Shown here piece by piece: positions 15,937-23,369 of a DNA stretch of 64,000 bases. The position numbers were made by a program, and so were the translations under genes. The DNA comes from Spirochaetota bacterium (GTDB lineage Bacteria; Spirochaetota; Spirochaetia; Treponematales; Treponemataceae): assembly GCA_023393015.1 (NCBI GenBank), contig JAEWMY010000005.1, positions 1 to 64,000 of the forward strand, in the 5' to 3' direction. Each line of letters begins with the position of its first letter. Position 1 is the first letter of the stretch. The notes under the pieces were generated by a model. The model saw nothing but the letters and a program-made list of their open reading frames with translations. It had not been told where the DNA came from and made no database searches.

Positions 15937-16463
15937 CGGGAGCTCCTTTTTTTTTCAGCGGCGCGCCGCGCGAGTGTCTCGAGGTACTCTTCCGTACTGA
16001 GGCACCTTTCGTCGGAATCCGGCTCTTCGAAATACTCGTTCAGGGTCTCAATGGTTTGCCTGTCAAAAGCGTAATGATTTACCCCCGCTTCGCTCTGCCG
16101 TTTTTTCATGAAGCTCACTTGCTGCGAAAAGGCGACGGGGAAGTATACCGTCGATACGGCGAAACCCCGATCTCCGAAGCGCCGAGCGACCGCTTTACGA
16201 TCCTCCTTACTCCAGAAACCGAAGTCCAGCGCGACGTTGTTATCGCCTCTCTTTCTCAGGATGTTTTCGGATACTCTGTAAATAAGCTCCGTACATCTCC
16301 GCAAGTTGCTTTCGAATACCTCTCGATCCTCAGTTTCTTCGTAAAGCTGCAGCATCCATTCATCCGCGGAAAAGGCATAAAAGCCGTACTCCTTCTCGAG
16401 AATGCGGGTGAACGTCGACTTCCCCGAGCAAACCTTTCCGCAACACAAGACGATTTCCGCCAT
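15933..16463 (-). CDS. P-loop kinase-like ATPase (zeta-toxin/APH-type AAA)
   Basis: A 176-residue single-domain P-loop protein. Walker A is CGKVCSGKST. A DEW motif follows (FSADEWMLQLY), then VALDFGFWSKEDRK with a strand-end Asp. This resembles the small ATP-dependent kinases related to zeta toxins, chloramphenicol phosphotransferase and aminoglycoside kinases. The phosphate acceptor cannot be guessed. No antitoxin-like gene is adjacent. AGGAG lies seven bases before the ATG at 16463; an upstream-extended reading (to 16574) runs toward the tRNA repeats and is unlikely. Confidence 0.75.
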   Translation of the reverse strand: MAEIVLCCGKVCSGKSTFTRILEKEYGFYAFSADEWMLQLYEETEDREVFESNLRRCTELIYRVSENILRKRGDNNVALDFGFWSKEDRKAVARRFGDRGFAVSTVYFPVAFSQQVSFMKKRQSEAGVNHYAFDRQTIETLNEYFEEPDSDERCLSTEEYLETLARRAAEKKRSSR

Positions 16464-16588
16464 AGAAACGCTCCTGCCATTGCCACAAGCGATCTCTCTG
16501 CCATCCGTCAAAAATACGTTATCTTCCGCTCGAAGGCGTCTTTGCATAATAACGACTAACCGGCAAAGACGCAATTTTTATTTTAACC

Positions 16589-16757
16589 GGAGTATAGGGG
16601 ATTCGGCTTACGCCTCTCGGTTTCCTGCCTCGGGGCTCCTGCCCGCCTCCGGGACTACCGCGCCATCCCTGCCGCGCGCCCTCTCTGGACGCTGTTTCGG
16701 TTCGAATCCCCTTCACAACAAAAAAAGGCCATCCTGTCGGACGACCTTTTTCGTTGT
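16589..16757 (-). repeat. 169-bp tRNA-end repeat, distal copy
   Basis: Second tandem unit downstream of tRNA-Ala. Its far edge is a copy of the 17-base tRNA 3' end at 16589-16605 with one mismatch. It carries the same terminator hairpin as the proximal unit at 16720-16751, with one base difference in the stem. Its middle of about 70 bases has diverged from the proximal copy, while the last 80 or so bases are nearly identical. Length is exactly that of the proximal copy. Confidence 0.85.
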
Positions 16758-16926
16758 GGAGAATAGGGGATTCGGGTTTCGCGTCGCCGCTTCCTGCGGC
16801 TCGCTTCAACCCCGCCTCAACAGCTCGCGCGGCTTCCTTGCCGCGCGCCCTTACGGGACGCTGTTTCGGTTCGAATCCCCTTCACAACAAAAAAAGGCCG
16901 TCCTGTCGGACGACCTTTTTCGTTGT
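16758..16926 (-). repeat. 169-bp tRNA-end repeat, proximal copy
   Basis: Unit that starts right after the tRNA-Ala gene in the direction of transcription and ends with an exact copy of the tRNA's last 17 bases (16758-16774, matching 16927-16943). It holds the tRNA terminator and a segment containing GGTTCGAATCCCC on the plus strand, again tRNA-like. The layout matches that of the rtT repeats behind the E. coli tyrT tRNA genes, though the sequences are not claimed to be related. Confidence 0.85.
16889..16920 (-). terminator. Terminator of tRNA-Ala
   Basis: GGTCGTCC-GACA-GGACGGCC hairpin followed by seven T on the minus strand, starting 11 bases after the tRNA 3' end. The flanking A- and T-tracts make it usable in both directions. 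An almost identical copy lies 169 bases further on at 16720-16751. Confidence 0.85.
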
Positions 16927-16998
16927 GGAGAATAGGGGATTCGAACCCCTGGCCTATTGATTGCGAACCAATCGCTCTACCAACTGAGCTAATTCCCC
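16926..16998 (-). tRNA. tRNA-Ala (anticodon CGC)
   Basis: A 73-nt cloverleaf folds fully. Acceptor GGGGAAT/ATTCTCC has the G3-U70 wobble that identifies alanine tRNAs. The D-arm is GCTC-AGTTGGTA-GAGC. The anticodon stem is ATTGG/TCAAT with loop TTCGCAA, so the anticodon is CGC for GCG codons. The T-arm is AGGGG-TTCGAAT-CCCCT and the discriminator is A. CCA is not encoded; CAA follows. It is transcribed on the minus strand from the promoter at 17009-17037. Confidence 0.95.
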
Positions 16999-17008
16999 GC
17001 TTTCGGTG

Positions 17009-17037
17009 AATATACAGGAAAAATGATTTGAAATCAA
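17009..17037 (-). promoter_or_regulatory. Promoter of tRNA-Ala
   Basis: TTGATT (17037-17032), 17 bases, TATATT (17014-17009) on the minus strand, putting the start about four bases before the tRNA 5' end. Its -35 overlaps the -35 of the divergent META-lipoprotein promoter by two bases, so the two promoters may compete. Confidence 0.7.
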
Positions 17038-17056
17038 GCGGTCCGGCTGGTAGTAT
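17028..17056 (+). promoter_or_regulatory. Promoter of the META lipoprotein gene
   Basis: TTGAAA (17028-17033), 17 bases, TAGTAT (17051-17056), then six bases to the ATG at 17063. The start site would coincide with the start codon, so the mRNA is predicted to be leaderless; no ribosome site precedes the ATG. Confidence 0.6.
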
Positions 17057-17062
17057 GAAGGC

Positions 17063-17557
17063 ATGAAAACCGCCCGATTCGCGGCCGCCCTGGCCGCCGC
17101 CCTCGTCATCTTCGGCTCCTGCGCCTCGCCGGGATCGACGGCAAAACGGCCGCCGAAGGAAAAAGGCGTCGGGGAACGCCTTTCGGGCCGGGTGTGGCTC
17201 CTTGCGGGCTATGCCGCGGGAAAGACCTTTATCCCGATAGAGCCGGGACACGGAAGCTCCGGCAAGCTCGTATTCTCGCCGGACCGGACGTTCTCTGGGT
17301 CTACTGGATGGAACTCGATCGGCGGTGCCTGGTCCATCCGCGCCGAACGACGCCCCGGAGAATACCCGTTCACGCTACGACTGAAGGCATCGACGAAGCT
17401 CGCGCCGCCGGGGGCCGTGGCCGACCGTTTCGAGCGCGACATACTGAAAAACCTCGAAGCAACCGCGGTAATACGCCTCTCCCGGGACGAGTTCCGGCTC
17501 CTTGACGGGAAGGGCACGGTACTCCTGCATTATATCTTCCGGCGGGAAGGGCTCTAG
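17063..17557 (+). CDS. META/HslJ-domain lipoprotein
   Basis: A 164-residue exported lipoprotein with a signal segment and lipobox FGSC (Cys at residue 20). After a short Lys/Pro linker comes a META-type domain. Typical features are LSGRVWLLAGY, the core FSPDRTFSGSTGWNSIGGAWSI and a C-terminal strand pair. HslJ-type META proteins are outer-membrane-associated in E. coli and linked to stress tolerance; the role here is unknown. It has no Shine-Dalgarno site and probably a leaderless message. It converges with the phosphofructokinase gene; only 24 bases separate them. Confidence 0.7.
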   Translation: MKTARFAAALAAALVIFGSCASPGSTAKRPPKEKGVGERLSGRVWLLAGYAAGKTFIPIEPGHGSSGKLVFSPDRTFSGSTGWNSIGGAWSIRAERRPGEYPFTLRLKASTKLAPPGAVADRFERDILKNLEATAVIRLSRDEFRLLDGKGTVLLHYIFRREGL

Positions 17558-17581
17558 CCCCGCCCGACCGGAAAAGAGCCG

Positions 17582-18958
17582 TTATTTCTTTCCCTTTCTC
17601 CGTTCCTGGCTGTTCTTGATGAAGGCGTCCTTGTCGTTCACCATGAGGATCGGCTGGCTCGTCGCGTCGAGGCAGTCGCGCCAGAGCGATCCCTCCGGGT
17701 CGACGTAGTTCCGCTTGCTCGTGACCACGGCGATCGGGAGGTGCACGAACTTGTTGTGCACGAGGCCGATGATGAGTTTCGTCTTGCCGCACATCGCCGC
17801 GTGAACGGCGTTGTTACCGAGGCGCTCGCAGTAAATAGAGTCGATGGGCGCCGCGGGTGCGGAGCGTATCTGATAGCTCGGGTCGATGTACTTCAGGTTT
17901 ATGTGCATGCCGATCGACTTGAAATACGCGGCCATCTTGTCGCGGAGGAAGGTGCCGATATCGGCGAGCTTTCGGTTGCCAGAGTCGTCGGTGCCGCCGT
18001 CGGCCTGCAGGAGGTCCTGACCCGCGCCCTCGGCGACGACGATGACGGCGTGCTGGCGCTTCCTGAGGCGCGCTTCCAGGTAATGGAGAAAGCCGTTCGG
18101 CCCTTCGAGCTCGAAGGGCACCTCCGGGATCAGCACGAAATTCGCCTCGTGGCTCGCGATGGCCGTGTGCGTCGCGATGAATCCCGAATCCCGTCCCATC
18201 AGCTTGACGAGCCCGATGCCGTTGATCTGGGAATGCGCCTCCATGTGCGCGGCGGCGACTGACTCCGCCGCCTTCACGACCGCGGTATCGAACCCGAAGG
18301 ATTTCTGGATGAACGAAAGGTCGTTGTCGACCGTCTTCGGAATCCCCACCACGGAAATCTTGAGGCCGCGTTTCTCGATCTCCTCGGCCACCTCGAGCGA
18401 GCCCCGCTGGGTCCCGTCGCCGCCGACGATGAAGATCATGTTCAGGTTGAGGTTTTCTATGGCGTCGGCTATCTCGACAACGCGGTCACCGCCTCCGCGC
18501 GACGTGCCGAGGATCGAACCGCCCGACTTGTGAATATCGTCCACCACCTCGGGGGAAAGCGGCAGTATCTCGAAGCCGTACTCGGGCAGGAGGCCCTTGA
18601 AACCGAAGCGGATGCCGCTGATGCGCTTGACCCCGTAACGGTTCCACAGGCACCGGACGACGGCCCGGATCACGTCGTTGAGACCGGGGCAGAGTCCGCC
18701 GCACGTCACGATGGCGGCGTGCACATGGCTCGGATTGAAAAAGATATTCTCACGGGGACCGGCCTTTTCGAGAAGCTCGGACCGTTTGCACGGGCCGACG
18801 ACCTGGTCGAGGGTCGCGTCGAGGCGGTAGCGAATGAAATCGTCGTCCGTGACGTAATTCGCGATAAAGTCGCCCTCCTCCTTGGAGAGCAGGATGGGGG
18901 ACCTCACCTTGCACGGGCCCAGCGTGGCGATGGTGAAATCGAATGGTGCGTCTGTCAT
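17582..18958 (-). CDS. pfkA: 6-phosphofructokinase, spirochaete/plant-like short type
   Basis: Phosphorylates fructose 6-phosphate in glycolysis. The 458-residue protein carries VTCGGLCPGLNDVIR, IVGGDGTQRGS, GIPKTVDNDL, LMGRDSGFIA and YIDPSYQIRS. Glycine in GGDGT is the residue associated with ATP use; PPi-dependent enzymes have Asp there. This clade otherwise resembles PPi enzymes, with Lys in PKTVDND, so donor specificity needs assay. Start at 18958 with AGGAG; the reading frame stays open further upstream, but across the promoter. Confidence 0.88.
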   Translation of the reverse strand: MTDAPFDFTIATLGPCKVRSPILLSKEEGDFIANYVTDDDFIRYRLDATLDQVVGPCKRSELLEKAGPRENIFFNPSHVHAAIVTCGGLCPGLNDVIRAVVRCLWNRYGVKRISGIRFGFKGLLPEYGFEILPLSPEVVDDIHKSGGSILGTSRGGGDRVVEIADAIENLNLNMIFIVGGDGTQRGSLEVAEEIEKRGLKISVVGIPKTVDNDLSFIQKSFGFDTAVVKAAESVAAAHMEAHSQINGIGLVKLMGRDSGFIATHTAIASHEANFVLIPEVPFELEGPNGFLHYLEARLRKRQHAVIVVAEGAGQDLLQADGGTDDSGNRKLADIGTFLRDKMAAYFKSIGMHINLKYIDPSYQIRSAPAAPIDSIYCERLGNNAVHAAMCGKTKLIIGLVHNKFVHLPIAVVTSKRNYVDPEGSLWRDCLDATSQPILMVNDKDAFIKNSQERRKGKK

Positions 18959-19003
18959 GAGCAACTCCTTTCGGAAACGAGCGCGCGAAACCGTATCACG
19001 CAA

Positions 19004-19032
19004 AGTATATTGATTTGCCCCCGGCGAAACAA
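19004..19032 (-). promoter_or_regulatory. Promoter of pfkA
   Basis: TTGTTT (19032-19027), 17 bases, TATACT (19009-19004) on the minus strand, about 46 bases before the pfkA start codon. Confidence 0.5.
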
Positions 19033-19040
19033 TAGACAAC

Positions 19041-19070
19041 TTGACCCCGCGTGCCCATCGTTGGTATCTT
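19041..19070 (+). promoter_or_regulatory. Promoter of the NifU-like gene and ygiQ
   Basis: TTGACC (19041-19046), 18 bases, TATCTT (19065-19070), 32 bases before the NifU-like start. It is divergent from the pfkA promoter. Confidence 0.5.
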
Positions 19071-19102
19071 TCAGGGGATCTCGACCTTTCAAGGAGACGA
19101 AC

Positions 19103-19327
19103 ATGCTTACCGACGCGGTAAAAAAAGCGCTTCAAGATATACGGCCCCAGCTCCAGGCTGACGGCGGGGATATTGAATTCATTTCCGTATCCGACGAGGG
19201 CAAGGTACTCGTCCGGCTTACGGGCGCCTGCGGCTCCTGCCCGATGGCGACCATGACCCTCAAGATGGGCGTCGAAGCCCATCTCATCAAAACCGTCCCC
19301 GGGGTCACGGAAGTAGTCCAGGCCTAA
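19103..19327 (+). CDS. NifU C-terminal-domain (Nfu) iron-sulfur carrier
   Basis: A 74-residue stand-alone Nfu domain that carries or delivers 4Fe-4S clusters. The two cluster cysteines are in GACGSCPMA; the N-terminal helix (VKKALQDIRPQLQADGGDIEF) and the C-terminal VPGVTEVV are typical. AAGGAG lies seven bases before the ATG. It is followed after six bases by ygiQ, a radical-SAM enzyme that itself needs Fe-S clusters, so co-expression makes sense. Confidence 0.92.
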   Translation: MLTDAVKKALQDIRPQLQADGGDIEFISVSDEGKVLVRLTGACGSCPMATMTLKMGVEAHLIKTVPGVTEVVQA

Positions 19328-19333
19328 GTACAG

Positions 19334-21160
19334 ATGGACAGGACGGCGTTCCTCCCCGTTTCCCTCCGCGAAGCGCGCGAGCGGGGATGGGAGTCGTGCG
19401 ACTTCGTGATCGTCTCGGGGGACGCCTACGTCGATCACCCCTCCTTCGCGGCGGCGGTACTAGGCCGCGTGCTCGAGGCCGAAGGATACCGGGTCGGCAT
19501 CGTTGCCCAACCCGCGTGGCAAGACCACGAGTCCGCGCGCGACCTGTTGGCGTGCGGCGAACCCCGCCTCGCCTGGCTCGTAAGCGCCGGGGCGATGGAC
19601 TCGATGGTCGCCCGCTATACCGCGAACAACAAGCCGCGTTCCGAGGACGCATATACGCCAGGCGGCGTCGCGGGCAAACGCCCCGACCGAGCCGTCCTCG
19701 CTTACGTCGCGGCGATCAAGGCCGTCTCCTCCGGCGTTCCGGTCATCATCGGGGGTATCGAGGCCTCGCTCCGCCGCTTCGCACACTACGACTATTGGTC
19801 GAACACCGTCCGCCGGTCGATCCTCCTCGACTCGAAAGCCGATCTACTCGTTTACGGGATGGGCGAACGCCCGATACTCGAAATCGCGGCCCGACTTTCG
19901 GAGTCAGTCCGGCTTTCAGGGTCTGCACGCATCTCCGATGCCTCCGCCTTGCGGGGCATCAGGGGGACCGTCTGGAGAACCGGGAAAGAGGCGGAGGTGC
20001 CGGAGGACGCGATTCTCCTTCCGTCTTACGAAGAGATCAAAGCCGACAAGAAAGCCTATTGCGCCCATTATCTTTTACAGGAGCAAAATTCCGATCCCGC
20101 CAACGCGAGCAGGCTCGCGGAACGAAGCGAGGCCCGCTACGTCGTGCAGGAACCGCCGTCAGAACCGCTTGATCAGGCGACCTTCGACGGGGTCATGGAA
20201 CTGCCCTTCGCGCGCGCATGGCATCCCGACTACGACGCGGCCGGCGGGATCCCGGCCCTGTCGGAGGTTCTCTTTTCATTGACGAGCGGCCGCGGATGCT
20301 TCGGCGCCTGCTCCTTCTGCGCGATTACCTTCCACCAGGGACGACGCATCCAGGCGCGAAGCCACGACTCTCTCGAGCGCGAGGCCCGGCTCCTGGCGGC
20401 GGACCCTCGGTTCAAGGGCTACATCCACGACGTGGGCGGGCCCACGGCGAACTTCCGCGTTCCCTCCTGCCCCGCGCAGGAAACCCGAGGGTCCTGCAAG
20501 GACCGCCAGTGCCTCGGCGCGAGTCCCTGTCCGGCGCTGCGACCCGACCATACAGACTATCTCGCCCTCCTCAGACGGCTTCGCGGCATACCCCGCGTAA
20601 AAAAGGTCTTCGTCCGATCGGGAATCCGCTTCGACTATCTCATGCTCGATCCCCGCGGGGAGGAATTCCTCCGAGAACTCTGCGAGCATCACGTATCGGG
20701 TCAGCTCAAGGTGGCGCCCGAGCACAGCTCGGACCGCGTGCTCTCGCTCATGCGCAAGTCGACGAACGCGGTGTACCGATCGTTCGAGGCGCGCTATGGG
20801 GAGATTAATCGCGAGTTGGGGAAAAAACAGTTCCTCGTGCCGTACTACATCGCCGGACATCCGGGCGCGACGCTCGAGGACGCGATAGACACGGCGCTCG
20901 CCCTGAAAAGGACGGGCTTCGCCCCCGACCAGGTTCAGGACTTTTACCCGACTCCCGGAACGCTCGCGACATGCATGTATCATACGGGTTTGGACCCCTT
21001 CACCGGCGAGGAGATACACGTTGCCCGGGGGGGACACGAGCGGGCCCTTCAGCGGGCGCTCCTGCAGTTCAACAAGAAGGAAAACCGGCCCCTCGTGCGC
21101 GAGGCGCTCCGGACGGCCCGACGCGAGGACCTTATCCCCGTCCTGCTCGGCGGAAAATAA
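19334..21160 (+). CDS. ygiQ: YgiQ-family (UPF0313) radical SAM protein
   Basis: Large radical-SAM protein of 608 residues; the reaction of the YgiQ family is not known. The N-terminal part has the family's cobalamin-binding-like arrangement (FVIVSGDAYVDHPSFAAAVL). The radical-SAM cluster motif is CFGACSFCAITFHQGR near residue 318, and a Cys-rich insertion follows (CPAQETRGSCKDRQCLG), also typical of YgiQ. The start lies six bases after the Nfu stop without a strong ribosome site, so translation is probably coupled. Confidence 0.9.
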   Translation: MDRTAFLPVSLREARERGWESCDFVIVSGDAYVDHPSFAAAVLGRVLEAEGYRVGIVAQPAWQDHESARDLLACGEPRLAWLVSAGAMDSMVARYTANNKPRSEDAYTPGGVAGKRPDRAVLAYVAAIKAVSSGVPVIIGGIEASLRRFAHYDYWSNTVRRSILLDSKADLLVYGMGERPILEIAARLSESVRLSGSARISDASALRGIRGTVWRTGKEAEVPEDAILLPSYEEIKADKKAYCAHYLLQEQNSDPANASRLAERSEARYVVQEPPSEPLDQATFDGVMELPFARAWHPDYDAAGGIPALSEVLFSLTSGRGCFGACSFCAITFHQGRRIQARSHDSLEREARLLAADPRFKGYIHDVGGPTANFRVPSCPAQETRGSCKDRQCLGASPCPALRPDHTDYLALLRRLRGIPRVKKVFVRSGIRFDYLMLDPRGEEFLRELCEHHVSGQLKVAPEHSSDRVLSLMRKSTNAVYRSFEARYGEINRELGKKQFLVPYYIAGHPGATLEDAIDTALALKRTGFAPDQVQDFYPTPGTLATCMYHTGLDPFTGEEIHVARGGHERALQRALLQFNKKENRPLVREALRTARREDLIPVLLGGK

Positions 21161-21205
21161 AAAAAGGCCGATTCCGCGCCAAAACGGCGGAAAACCGGCC
21201 TTCTC
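21156..21205. terminator. Bidirectional terminator between ygiQ and the small membrane protein gene
   Basis: GGCCG..TTCCGC paired with GCGGAA..CGGCC, with an A-tract on the left and TT on the right. It begins at the ygiQ stop and serves the convergent gene as well. Confidence 0.75.
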
Positions 21206-21235
21206 CGTAACGGTCCGTTCGGGATTCCGTCGAAA

Positions 21236-21517
21236 TTACCACCAACCGAAAAGCGTGCCGGCGCGGGTCGTATACCACACCAGAACGATCAGGGACACGA
21301 CGGAAAGCGCCCGGAACCAGTAGGAAAGCGCCACGCCTTCCTTTTTCAGCATCATTCCCTCGAAGAACGAGATGAGAACCAGGAGGATGAACCCGACAAA
21401 GGCGTATATTCCGTACATGACGCGGCTATTCTCGATAGCGTCCAGGCACATGGTAAAGGCGAGGACGAACAGCACGACCATGACGATAAAAAGGACGAGT
21501 ATTGACTTGTTATCCAT
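21236..21517 (-). CDS. Small three-helix membrane protein, function unknown
   Basis: A 93-residue protein, nearly all hydrophobic, with three predicted membrane segments: ILVLFIVMVVLFVLAF, YGIYAFVGFILLVLI and ALSVVSLIVLVWY. A KKEG turn lies between the last two. No family recognised. AAGGAG precedes the ATG by twelve bases, slightly long. A promoter TGGACA-17-TATACT lies just upstream, back to back with that of slyD. Confidence 0.6.
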   Translation of the reverse strand: MDNKSILVLFIVMVVLFVLAFTMCLDAIENSRVMYGIYAFVGFILLVLISFFEGMMLKKEGVALSYWFRALSVVSLIVLVWYTTRAGTLFGWW

Positions 21518-21589
21518 AATATATCGTGACTCCTTTGAGCAAAGTATATAGTCACCCACCCCGTTTGTCCATCTTATTTCTTCTTTCGC

Positions 21590-21618
21590 TTGCCCCCGTA
21601 CCGCTATTGTGGTATTTT
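21590..21618 (+). promoter_or_regulatory. Promoter of slyD
   Basis: TTGCCC (21590-21595), 17 bases, TATTTT (21613-21618), 27 bases before the slyD start. Confidence 0.5.
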
Positions 21619-21645
21619 CACGGTATCTTATCTCAAGGATATACC

Positions 21646-22200
21646 ATGGTAATCAGCAAGGACAGCGTCGTCAGTATAGAATATACCCTTACGGACGATC
21701 AAAACGAGGTGCTGGACTCTTCCAGCGAGGTCGGCCCCCTCGAATATTTGCACGGACACAACAACCTGATCCCGGGGCTCGAGAAGGAACTCGAGGGCAA
21801 GTCAGCGGGGGCCTCCTTCAAGGCGACCGTCGCACCGGCGGAAGCGTACGGCGAATACATGAACGAGCTCGTGGTCGAGGTTGACCGCTCCCAGTTCCCC
21901 TCGGACGTAACGATCGAGGAAGGGATGCAGTTCGAGGCGGGCGGACCCGACGGCTCGCGCGTCGTTACCGTAACGGCGGTCAAGGACTCCAAGGTTACCG
22001 TCGACGCGAATCACCCTCTCGCGGGCGAGACGCTTCACTTCGACGTAAAGGTCGTGTCCGTCAGGGCCGCCACCGACGAAGAGAAGGCGAACGGCCTCGA
22101 CAACGGTTGCGGATGCGGTTGCGGCGACGACGGTTGCGGCTGCGACGACGGCGACTGCGGCGAAGGGTGCGGCTCCGGCGGCTGCGGCTGCGGGCACTGA
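21646..22200 (+). CDS. slyD: SlyD-type FKBP peptidyl-prolyl isomerase with cysteine-rich metal-binding tail
   Basis: Cytoplasmic prolyl isomerase and chaperone, 184 residues. The FKBP half begins VVSIEYTLTDDQNEVLDSSS and contains LEYLHGHNNLIPGLEKELEG; the IF (insert-in-flap) domain follows (VAPAEAYGEY to TVDANHPLAGETLHFDV). The last 32 or so residues are Gly, Asp and Cys, with nine cysteines and one histidine. E. coli SlyD has a His/Cys tail that binds nickel. Here the ligand set is almost all thiolate, so zinc, copper or nickel are possible. AAGGA lies six bases upstream of the start. Confidence 0.9.
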   Translation: MVISKDSVVSIEYTLTDDQNEVLDSSSEVGPLEYLHGHNNLIPGLEKELEGKSAGASFKATVAPAEAYGEYMNELVVEVDRSQFPSDVTIEEGMQFEAGGPDGSRVVTVTAVKDSKVTVDANHPLAGETLHFDVKVVSVRAATDEEKANGLDNGCGCGCGDDGCGCDDGDCGEGCGSGGCGCGH

Positions 22201-22207
22201 GTCGACA

Positions 22208-22289
22208 ACGGCCGGTTCCGGCGGAACTTAAGGTTCCGGCGGAACTTAAGGTTCCGCACGGGACAGCAGTTCCGCACGCGACCGGCCGT
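22208..22289 (+). terminator. Long terminator hairpin enclosing two 18-bp mini-hairpin repeats
   Basis: Outer arms ACGGCCGGT (22208-22216) and ACCGGCCGT (22281-22289), followed by TTTAATTT, close a loop that contains the direct repeat GGTTCCGGCGGAACTTAA twice plus a partial third copy. Each copy is itself a small hairpin (GTTCC-GGC-GGAAC). It separates slyD from the Gx transporter gene. Confidence 0.65.
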
Positions 22290-22310
22290 TTTAATTTCAA
22301 AGGGTAACCG

Positions 22311-23369
22311 ATGCCACGCGCCTTGACCGACGGTAAAAACCACTATGTCATCGTTCGCCTGGCGGCTCTCTGTTTCTTCCTCTCCACGATAGAATTCATG
22401 ATTCCGCGCCCCCTACCCTTCTTGCGCCTGGGGCTCGCGAACGTTCCCGTAATGCTCGCGGCGGACATGCTTTCTCCCGTGCCCTTCGCGACCCTGGTCG
22501 CGCTGAAGGTTCTCGGCCAGGGGATCGTCGGCGGCACGCTTTTCTCGTACGTATTCCTGTTTTCCCTCGCGGGAACGGCGGCGTCGTCCGTCGCGACGTA
22601 CGCGCTCCGCCGCGCGCTCGGGAAGCGAGTCTCGTTCGTCGGAACGAGCGTCGCCGCCGCCTTCGCCTCGAACGCGACGCAACTCGCCCTCGCGCGCGTC
22701 TTCGTCTTCGGAGAGGGAATCGCGTTCGTCGCCCCTCCCTTTCTCGCGCTCGGCGTGGTTACGGGAGCGGCCCTCGGCTTCGCGACGAACCGCTTCGCCT
22801 CCCGCTCCCGTTGGTACGCGGGCATCCTCGACGGAACGGTTCCGGGCGACGCGGACAACGCGTCGGCTGAATTGACGCCGGCGTTACGGCCCGGCGCCGG
22901 AACGCGGTTGCGCGTCGCGCGCGCGGCACGCCTTTCGGCCGGGCTTCTCCTGACGGCGTTCATCCTCTTCGCGCCGGACGCGCGGATAAAGGCCGTACTC
23001 GCCCTGGCGGCGGCCGTCCTGCTCGTCTCGGGAGGCGGTAAAATCCGCCTTCTTCCGACCCTGTCGATCTCGCTCGGTATCGTGTATTTCAACCTTCTCT
23101 CGCCGTTCGGCAGGGTGTTGGCCGAACCGTTCGGCCTGCCGGTCACCGCGGGAGCGCTCGAAACGGGCGTAAAAAAAGCCCTCGCGCTGGAGGGCATGCT
23201 GTTCGCTTCGCGATGGGCCCTTTCGGCCGGCGTCTCGCTTCCGGGCCGGGCCGGATCCCTGATGTCGCGCATCGCGTCCTTTCTTTCTTATCTTACGCGA
23301 TGCCGCCCGAAGCTGGACCGCAAGGATCTCGTCGCGAGCGTCGACGCAATCATGTTCGGACCCGAGTGA
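22311..23369 (+). CDS. Gx transporter family protein fused to an EcfT-like C-terminal part
   Basis: Membrane protein of 352 residues. The first 165 residues match the Gx-transporter/HepI (heptaprenyl diphosphate synthase component I-like) family, with LPFLRLGLANVPVMLA and KVLGQGIVGGTLFSYVF. These resemble substrate-binding (S) components of ECF importers. After a polar linker, residues 205-330 hold more membrane segments ending in LEGMLFASRWALS, which looks like the transmembrane coupling (T) subunit. The ligand is unknown; some Gx genes sit with flavin or isoprenoid functions. The last 20 bases overlap the convergent TPR gene. Confidence 0.75.
   Translation: MPRALTDGKNHYVIVRLAALCFFLSTIEFMIPRPLPFLRLGLANVPVMLAADMLSPVPFATLVALKVLGQGIVGGTLFSYVFLFSLAGTAASSVATYALRRALGKRVSFVGTSVAAAFASNATQLALARVFVFGEGIAFVAPPFLALGVVTGAALGFATNRFASRSRWYAGILDGTVPGDADNASAELTPALRPGAGTRLRVARAARLSAGLLLTAFILFAPDARIKAVLALAAAVLLVSGGGKIRLLPTLSISLGIVYFNLLSPFGRVLAEPFGLPVTAGALETGVKKALALEGMLFASRWALSAGVSLPGRAGSLMSRIASFLSYLTRCRPKLDRKDLVASVDAIMFGPE

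Noticed and set aside
15933..16463. Zeta toxin-antitoxin system
   Set aside because: The kinase-like protein has the P-loop and DEW region, but no small antitoxin gene is adjacent and the partner gene is an esterase.
16519..16809. Small proteins of about 70-180 residues in the tRNA-repeat region on both strands
   Set aside because: They are translations of the tRNA end, terminator and repeat units; repeats of the same nonsense peptide are expected and no ribosome sites fit.
16589..16998. CRISPR array or integrated element
   Set aside because: Only three short tRNA-end copies with 169-base spacing, no cas or integrase gene, and spacers that are alignable to each other.
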